The notes under the pieces: model-generated
The model's database searches: none
Told to the model about the DNA's origin: nothing
The model's input: only the letters and a program-made list of their open reading frames with translations
Position numbers and translations under genes: made by a program
Assembly (NCBI GenBank): GCA_911728455.2
Contig: OU452219.1
Coordinates: 12,924,397-12,988,396 of the forward strand
From: Marthasterias glacialis
Lineage: Eukaryota > Echinodermata > Asteroidea > Forcipulatida > Asteriidae
Length of the DNA: 64,000 nucleotides
Reading direction: 5' to 3'
Part shown: positions 39,101-48,600 of the stretch, piece after piece
How the letters are laid out: the number at the start of each line of letters is the position of its first letter
Numbering within the stretch: the first letter of the stretch is position 1

Positions 39101-39505
39101 TGTGTCCTTGACTGAGCAAGACAATTTCCTTAAAATAATTCCTTCACACAGTGAGTTATATCCTCATTCATATGATGGCTGCGCTAGTGTGGATATTAAT
39201 TAAAGGAAAAAAGAAAAATTATATTGTGGCCTGTTGTGGCCGAGCAGTTCGTTTAGCAAACCAGAATCAAGCTCTTGTCAATTTGTGTGTTTCCAGCCAG
39301 CAGAGTGAAGTGTGGCTGTTGGGGTTCATGTTCGGGTTTGTCGTTCGTATGTGAAAGGGCTATATGGGTAGGAAGGTTGCATGACTTTTAGCATGTGGGG
39401 CCGCGATGGGGTGGGGGCAGTTGGGGAAGGGGAAACTGTGCTGATATTTTCATTTTACAATTCTTAATCATGTCGATTTAAGTACAGGTCTGCAGAGTCA
39501 TCAAA

Positions 39506-39639
39506 ATGCCATCATCCGACAGAATAATCGTCTTAATTGATATGGATTGCTTCTACGTCCAAGTGGAGCAGAGAAGGAACCCTGAGCTGAAGGGGAAACC
39601 TTGTGCTGTTGTGCAGTACAACACATGGCAGGGAGGAGG
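39506..39639 (+). CDS. POLH: POLH exon 1: first palm motif
   Basis: It encodes MPSSDRIIVLIDMDCFYVQV and on to CAVVQYNTWQGG. It ends in phase 2 at GGAGG|GTATGTG. Asp12 and the main chain of Met13 are expected to bind the catalytic metals. An acceptor-like TACAG lies at 39483-39487, so a noncoding exon may be spliced on upstream. Confidence 0.95.
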
Positions 39640-42600
39640 GTATGTGTTACTGCCTAAGGGAATCCAGAGCCTACATACCTGCACCAGAAATATTCCACTG
39701 TGACACAACTTAAAACATCTGTCTGTGTTTGATGACACTCTTAGTTTTTCAGCAATAATAAATGTTGATGTGTCTCTGTATAATTGCACCTATGCCCAGA
39801 TATTTATGATTGTTCATATCTTTTCCTCCATTAAAAGTATCCCGAAACATAATAAGAAACAGACAGTTTATTTGACTGTCATATTTAGTCGCCTATAAAT
39901 AGTATACAAATATTGAGTGACTCAGAGTGCAATGGGAGGAATATTATCGCGAGGTAAAATTTGGACTGTTCCATTTCACGAGGCGAAGCCGAGTGAAATG
40001 GAACAGTCCAAATTTTACTGAGCGATAATATTCCTCCCATTTCACGAAATAAAGTCACTCAATATTTGTTTTATATAACTGACTATAGATCCTTGTTATT
40101 TGATTTTTTTCACAATAAACACAAAATCAAATATCAAATAAATACGGTTCCTCAACCACCCACCACTCTGAAAATTCTGAAACAACAACGTGGACGACTC
40201 CATGTAGACACAGACGCGCTATTTTCCGTTCTCCAAGCGTGCGTGACAACGAATTTATCTTCAAGCGAACTTGACGCACACAGCTTAGAACAGTGCAATA
40301 CGCGGGGTGTGATATTATTACAACCTTTTGCAAAGGTGCTTCTTTGTCTTAACAGCTGTGCTCTATCGCTCAAAATCATTGGGAACGAGGATGATCCTAA
40401 CCGTTCAATAGTAAATACTATTCCCCTAGGGCAAATAGGACTTTTGGATCACCGACGCTGGGAATAATATTGAATGTCATGTGATGTAGGTTCCACCAAT
40501 CAAATGACAAGGATCTGTGTGCCAGTTATATAATATAAATAACATATTGCCATGGGAAGCACAATGAACTGTAAATTGGGAACATGACCTTAAAACAAAA
40601 GATGGAAGTAGCTCAAATCTAACCGCTGTTTGCAGCCGCCATGATTACTAAATGACTAACTGACATGGGCCCAATTTCATAAAGCCTGTTAGCACAAAAA
40701 CTTGCCTAGCACAGAAAAATCTTGCTTAGCAGAAACAGGTAATCAGCCAAAATACCATAAAGTCAACATTTTTACGACTGGTGGCCCACTCATTTTGCTT
40801 AGCAAAGAAATATGCTAAGCAGTATTTTCTACCTAACAGCTTTATGAAACTGGGCTGTCACCCAGTTAACTAACTTCACCTCACATGTTAATTTGTATCT
40901 GTATCAGTATTATAGCTGTTGGATATGAAGCAAGAGCAAATGGGGTTACCAGACAAATGAGAGGGGACCAGGCCAAGGAGAAATGCCCGGATATCCAGCT
41001 GGTTAGAGTGCCTGAAAACAGAGGCAAAGCTGACCTCACCAGGTAAGACGGCTTAGTCAGGCCATGGGCGTTATGCATTGAAGTCATCAAGCCGCCATCT
41101 TAGAGGTAAAACGATGATGAAACAATGGTAATGCACATCTATGTACTCGAGGTACACAGGATGGGCCGATGAGCAACCTCGTTTTGACTTCTTGCCGAGG
41201 AGCACCCTACTCAAATGACGTCATGTGCATAAGGTCTATCTAAACTGGCAGATTGTAGTAATAACAATAGCCATTTAAACATGTTCTTATGAGTAAAAAC
41301 TAAATCACACTGCCTACAATAGCAATGATTATAATTACACAGGTATTCAAAAATAAACGTGTTTTGAAGAGTTTTTAAATTTTTTTTTTTTTTTTTTTAA
41401 TTGAGTTTGTGCCTCTGATGGAAAGAGGCGAACAGTTCCACTCTTTTGAAGCAGCTATTATGAAAGTTCTGTGTCCAGCTTTAGTACGGGTGCAGTGGTA
41501 TAAAAAGTGAAAAGGCTCAGAGTTGAAGCCGAGATTATGTCTTGTGTAATGATCATACTGACAGCTTAAAACAGTAACTGTTAAAAATTTTAAATGTTTG
41601 CAGTAATTTTTAGAAAGGACCTTCTTAAATTCGCTATAAATTGTAATGACCTGTCACCTATGATTTTTATGTAGATACCGAGAGGCCGGGGCAGAGGTCA
41701 TAGCTGTTCTGACCAAGTTCAGTAAGTGTGTGGAAAGAGCGAGCATAGATGAGGCTTATATAGATCTGACAGAGGTGGTACACAACCGTCTGGAAGCATC
41801 AGGCAGAGAGTCTGTCAGTGTAGACATGCTGCCCAACACGCATGTTGCTGGATGGGATGGAAAGAGGAGAGATGAAGCTGAGGAAGATGAGGAGGGTGAG
41901 GATGGAGGTACCATGGACACCCTCTCTGCTGAAGGTATAACAGTTAATGTGACAATGATGGGTAGCTTTTGGTACGGTAACAACCAAGATAGGGTAGAGT
42001 TAGAAAAAAAACAGGGAAGGGTTAAGACACTTCTGCACCAGTCATCCACAGCAAAGACACTAAGGAAAGTAGGGGCCAAGTAGGAGATCATGATTTTGTG
42101 ATAAACTTCATGTGAAATCGACCTTTGGCGAGACAGATGATCGTCATAATTTACACGGATATTGTCATAATTATACAGATGCCAGGAGAACAGGCACCTT
42201 GCAGTGGCTGGACCAGCTGAGAGATATTGAAGACAGACGATTGGCGGTAGCAGCAGTCGTCACGGAGGAAATGAGGGCTGCTGTGCTGCAACAGACTGGA
42301 TTCCATTGCTCTGCTGGTATTGCTCATAATAAGGTATGACCCATCCAGTATAGAAGACGGACACTTATCATGAATACATGTGAATGATATTCTGAGTAGG
42401 GCTGTGGTTTTTAGACTCTCTCTCTGCTATTATAGGCAAACTTCCTGTATCTGACCTCTACTATTATTCTATCAATATTGTTATCTTATTTGTTCGTTAG
42501 AAAAGTCAGTAATTAACATATTTCCTACCAGTTGCTTGAGAGGATTTAAAAAACAAGGGAACTAATGTCATCAAAGAGGTGAAACAATCAAGCGACCTGA

Positions 42601-45600
42601 AAAAATTGGAGGTCAGATAAGGAAATTTGTCCCTATTATAAAATGAGCACACTTTTTTAACTTATCTTAATTTAGTCTGATTGCAACTAAAAGAATCACA
42701 GCTTTTCTGTGCAATTTTCTAGCACATGGCAGTATTTCAGATGGAAGATTAAGTAGCTCTGGTATCAACTTCATTCAACAGTAAGATCTCAGCTTAACAG
42801 TTGTTCTTGTAATCTTTTTTTCGTAAATCTTTTATCAAACTTGTCAAGAACCTGATGAGAGCCTGATGAATGTGGATCGTGCCTCTATTAATGCTGCCCC
42901 ATACCTCTGGAATGCCCTTCATATTCACATAAGGAAAGCTAGCAGTGTGAACAAGTTTAAATCACTGTTGAAAACACATCTATTTAAGTTGACCTTTTAC
43001 TGCTTTAGATTTTTATTTTTTACTGAATTATTATTATTATTGACCCTTACAGTCCCTATTCCATCAAACTCTAACAACGGGTTTTGTTGGATTTTGTTGG
43101 ACTGGGGACTGCATGAGTAAACTGATCATGCTTTACATGGGTTCAGGCATACCACCATAATCAGAGTACCACAGTTTGTGTGTTGAGTTACCCGTATGGT
43201 GTTGGAATTTGTTAGAGTGGGGAAGCATCCTAGTAAATCACTCAGGGGAGTTAGGGTCAATGTGCTCAAACTATTCACAATTAAGCATCGTTTCTTCTTA
43301 CAGATGTTGTCAAAGCTCTCTTGTGGTCTTCATAAGCCGAGACAGCAAACTGTCGTTCCAAAGCAGAGTATATCAATGCTTTTCCAAACTCTACCCATCA
43401 GAAAAATGTAAGTCATCATATGTTCATACTTTCTCTAAATGATGACACGTTAATAAGGTGGACACTTCGAGAGCACTTCAGCCCTCTGATTTAAATGCAC
43501 TGACTCTGTTGTTCTAGTTTATATTGCTACGCTGTTCTCTTTAACCCTTTTTCACTGTCTGGCTCACAAGCCAGCTCACAAGATAAAATCATGTGATGAA
43601 TGCTACAGACATGTCAAGAGTCAGTTCTGTGTGCAGGTGTGCCACCACAGAACCACACAACCTGTTCAAATAAATCTCGGTCAACTCACTGGGAAATATT
43701 ATTCTGCATTTTTCTCCCTCACCAGTGCAATATTGTTAGTTATCACACAAGCGCGAGTGGAAAAATATAGCGCTTCTACGTCCCTTGATATGGGACATAG
43801 ACGGATTGGACGCAGACACTGTTTTAAAGGATTTATCTTCCGGCCAACTTCATACTGCCTCATCCAAACAGACAACACGCAAAGTTTAGAACATTATTTT
43901 GTACGGTTCTCGGGTGGGATTCGAACCAACAACCCCTGCCATTCTATAGCGGATTTCTTTACCACTAGACCACCGAGCGTGCCCATTGATAAGAGTCTCA
44001 CTGGGAAACATCACTAAGATGAGGAAGATTTTGATAAACACCTCTGAAGAGATATATCCAAATTTATATAACACTAAGATGCAAATAAATTGGCTGTGGA
44101 CTAAACTGGACTAAGTTGGATTAGAATTGCAAATTTTATACGTGTGTCTTCCTAAACCTCGGGAAAGCTTGTCACGAAACAAGAGGTCGTATCGTCATGT
44201 TGGTTTTCATAATGTGAGACTTTGGAACGATAGGTGGCAGCAGACTTACCAGGTAAATTGTCATTGTCTACGTAGTGATGAGCATGCGCACATTTCTGAG
44301 AACAATGGATATACCAGGTAAGTCTGCTGCCATCTAGCATCTAGTAAAAGTCTCGCATTGGTTCATATTGTTATTTTTGTATGTGTAGTCGTAACTTAGG
44401 TGGTAAGCTTGGCCATAGTCTAATGGAGGACCTTGGTGTTGAGTTCATGGGAGACCTGTGTAAGTACACAGAGAAGCAGCTTCAGAGTCACACTGGAGAT
44501 AAGACAGGGTAAGCAACGACTAGTGTGACAAATTTACCATGTAGAGATGTATGGACCCAAGTCCTAACACACTGGGTAGACAATTGCCAACCTAATAATG
44601 ATAATAGAAAGGCTGTGTCCGAATTGATGGCTTTATTAGTGGCTTCGGCTAGATTGCTGAAAAGTCTTATTCTTCAACAGTGTTGCTGTGACCAACGGCC
44701 ATAGCCGTAGCCAAAGTCGTTTGATTCGGATGCGGTGTAGTACTCAGTTCTTGTACAGGTATGCAGAGCTATGTTTTGGAATTATAAGACCTATTTTACA
44801 TACATGTAGCGTATATATACATGTAGCACCTTGTAATGGTAAATATTCATGTAGCACCTTGTAATGGTTTACAAGGTGATGTGGCGCAAACTAAATGCAG
44901 CTTACCATACCAGAAACATCAGGGCAAACCCTTTCTCTTAATGTTGTAGGTGTTTTGTTTGTGTATGACACAACACACGGGACCAATGGCATTACGTTCC
45001 ATCCGAAGGACAAAGCAAACCCACACTCTGCTCATCAGAAACACCAGAGCTTGAGTCCAGTGCACTTGACTGCTTGGCCATGCCATGGGGCTGCAAGGTT
45101 TTCTTACAGTTACTTTGGTTAAAAATTAACGACTGCATGATTGCCTTTTGGCTTATGCTGTTGAAGTTAAGGTCTGCATGCTGGTATGGACTCCTTGCAC
45201 TGACGTCACATGCAGCTACTGTCTGCTCATGGTCCACCATTTTGGGAGTCAAATTGCAAGGAATGATAAGACGTTGTGGGCTTCTAACCCTCCACACGCA
45301 TTGCCTAGAATGCCACACATGGGGAATCTGAGTCCTACAATGGCACATTCCGAGAGTTACTGGGGGTGATGACGATTAGTTGAATAGACTTTATGCGTCT
45401 GATGTCATGAGATCCATAGAGCTATGTACAACAGCGCCCTCAATGAGGTCAAAACGGCTGTAATTTTACTGTAGGAAAACGGCTGTGCATACCACCCCTT
45501 ATTGTGTCAATATACAATTACAATATTGTGCAAGCCTGCAGTGCTATTGGACACTGGACAGACAAAAGATTGGCAATATTGTTAGAACAGGTTGGTCGCC

Positions 45601-48600
45601 ACTTTAACACCATCTTGATACCATTAGCTGTATACATGCACAACACATGATATAAGATGCTAGCTGTAGCAATCTCATGTCATTACAGGGCTGCTGAGAA
45701 AAGTGCAAATTCAACATGTCTAACTGAAGAGAATACTGTTGAGTGCAGCTTGAAATGAGATTTTCCATATCTGTCTTTTACAGTGCTTGGTTGTATGGTC
45801 TGTGTCGTGGGGTAGATGATGAGCCAGTAAGGGCTAGACTTCTACCCAAGTCAGTAGGCTGTGGCAAGACTTTCAGGGGTAAAATGGCGCTGGACACAAA
45901 ACAGAAGGTAGGTCAAATTAGAACTGATTAAAAAGTCAACACTTTACATATGTAAACATGCAATTTGGGAGGCTAATCACCCTTTCTGGCCAGCTGAGAA
46001 GCTGGAAAGCTGAATTGAGAAAGACGCAGCTGCAACGTGTTCAAGCTGCAGGCATTCAAGGGCGCCTTCAGCAGCCAGGCACATCAACCCTATATATGAC
46101 CACGGAGCACAGACTGAGATCCAAAGTGTTTGGTTTTTCCGGAGGGAGGAAAACCAGATGGCCTGAAGAAAAACCCTCATGGCACAGGAGAGAACCAATT
46201 AAATCAATGACTGCTCTTTGTTCTCCCAATGTTTGGACTTTTTCAAGCGTTTTCTCCATTGGTGTCATTCACGAAAGCGAAGTGAGGACGACCTCACTCT
46301 GTCAAAACAGCCGGATCCTGTTTGTCCTCAGTGTCAAGAGGGAGACACCCCCCCCCCCCAGGCACAATAGCGGTGTGTCACAAAACAATTTCACTTTCTA
46401 CAAAACACTTGCCGTGTGCCGTAAAACAACCTCAGTGAATGGACTTATTGACCCCCTTGCAACACCTTCACATGCGCTACTGTCTGCCACACTCACCATT
46501 TTGGGAGTCAATGGTAATCGCTGCACCGCCTAAAAATCGCACCACGTTGTATAACCCAATGTAGATTGTCACCCAAAATGGCGCAACCAAGATTATTATG
46601 ATGACGTTGTGTAAATTGGGTTAAATGGAAATGTATCTCTGGGAACGTCCGACTCATTGAACTGTCTAGAACATCATAATGGGATAGTTTCATATCCTAT
46701 TTACAATCTGAATTGGAATGGTTATGTGCAGTCAAATTGCGCTACTTCTTTGTGTGTTGCTAGTGAACGCACAGGCTTTTATCAGAGTAATCGAGCAGTG
46801 GTCGTAGTCAAACTGTCAGTTTGATTGAAGCTGTATATCATGTCTTTATGAGCTTTTCTTTCTAACTGTTGCAGGTGAAACATTGGATCGCTCAGTTGAC
46901 AGAGGAACTGGCTGAGAGATTAGTCAGGGAACAAGACCTGGTATGCAAAGCCTTTCAATCTAGCAGATTGTTCACATTAACTGTCACATGTCAAGCGCTC
47001 GCACATGCACTACAGAAGTGACTCTTGTTTTAATCAGCACCAAGGCCTGAGAGGGGCAAGGCCATTTTCATTTTGCAAAGGGCACTTTCACTGGAAAATT
47101 TTTACAGTTTATGGAAACTTTTGAAGGGGCACCAAGGCCAGGGGCCAGGGCAACAGAGGCAATGGCCTCTGTGGAATTCCACTTCATGGCCTCCATGTAA
47201 TTCCAGGCCTATACACCTCTACAACATGTTAAGAGTGCAGGCATAATCAACCAATCTGTTTACATATCCTAGTTTTGGAACCCTTCCAAGTGACTTTTTA
47301 AGACATTACTGTGACATTTTGTGGGTTAAAATTGTCTTGATAAAACATCATACATGTACATTTATGTGTGTGTTTTATACAGTGTGTGCAAATGATAGAA
47401 CCATTGGCACGCTACACCTTTCATGTGATTTGACCTCTGGAATGGGGGGAGATGGCCGCCATTTTGCGCATTCACAAAGGTCTAGCACCTTTTTATTCTT
47501 AACAGTAAAAATTCAGTAAGGGAATTTCCTTGTGGTACTTCACCCTGCTATAAACAAGAAAACTTACAATTTAAAAGTAAAATTTTAACACAACACTTTA
47601 AAATTTTCCGGACCTCCTGTAATTTAGTTTTCGACTGAAACTCCAGTCTTCATCAGCAGGATAACGGGGATGTTAAAAATATTTTGAAGCGTTGTGTTCA
47701 AAAGTTTACCTTTAAATTGTATCCAACTACCAGCACAGATGAGCGTTCATGTGTGTTTGTACACAGATGAACTTTCATGCTAACAAGAAAAACTTATTTT
47801 GATTCTGGTGTTTTGCCTCCTCAGAACAATCGGATGGCCAAGCTGCTATCGATTCACATACAACAGTCTGGTAATCCACCGTCCAGCCTGAGCCGATCCT
47901 GTGCTTTACATCATCTGGAAGCTACAACCATAGCCAGAGATATATTCATGGTTATACAGAGCCTAAATATGGCAGGCAATCAACAAGAAGATTGGTAGGC
48001 ATAAATGAAGAAAATAAAACCTTAGTTGAAATCAAAAGTGGTCCTGTCTGATAGATAAGTACGATAGTAAAATTTCCTGTAAGACCAACCAGTTTTTTAC
48101 CAATCGTCAAGTGAAGTTGCCGCCGGGATTTTTTTTTTCTTCATTTTTTCCTGTCCCCCTGGCGAGATTCTGTTGGCGGAATTACCAGAATCTTTTTTCT
48201 TTGAGGGTACTGCTGGTACAAAGAAACCCGGACTTGACAATGCCAAGAGAACTAAGACTCACTTTATTGGATCGTCCGTTTTGTTTTCTCGACCAAGAAA
48301 ATGTCAAATTCACGCAGCGTGACTTGCAAAACATTGGCCGTTACCCATGGCATAGGAGTTGGTACTAAACACGGAACCATGGCTCGATTCATGGCTCACT
48401 CTGTAGTGGAAACCTCTCGATGCCTCATAATCCCCTTCTTGGAACAAAACAAAGGTCTGTAATTGGGGATTTCACAAAAACCACCTCGCAATAGCCAGAA
48501 AACACCAAAATATTCAAGACCTTTTTTGGTCTTTGTGTGGGTGAAACAAAGTGTTAGACGGCATGTGCGTAGCCTGCTCACACTCAACAGTTGAATGTCC

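Larger units (their letters stand above)
39640..40907 (+). other. POLH intron 1
   Basis: Largely filled by the 160-bp palindrome, the 465-bp MITE and one GGGCCCAATTTC repeat. Confidence 0.9.
43408..44388 (+). other. POLH intron 5
   Basis: It contains the tRNA-derived sequence (43909-43978) and the palindromic MITE (44231-44340). Confidence 0.9.

Noticed and set aside
40914-40915. Alternative acceptor AG in front of POLH exon 2
   Set aside because: It would remove the conserved residues after GGG and break the phase; the AG at 40906-40907 restores GGG-IIAV exactly.
44127-44225. Second LINE remnant suggested by a SRNKRSY...VRLWN reading
   Set aside because: Only a short weak resemblance, running into the palindromic MITE; not enough to call.
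45958-46533. 191-codon plus-strand open frame in POLH intron 7
   Set aside because: It starts in intron sequence, has odd composition, no recognisable domain, and shares motifs with repeats in intron 6. The flanking POLH exons join well without it.
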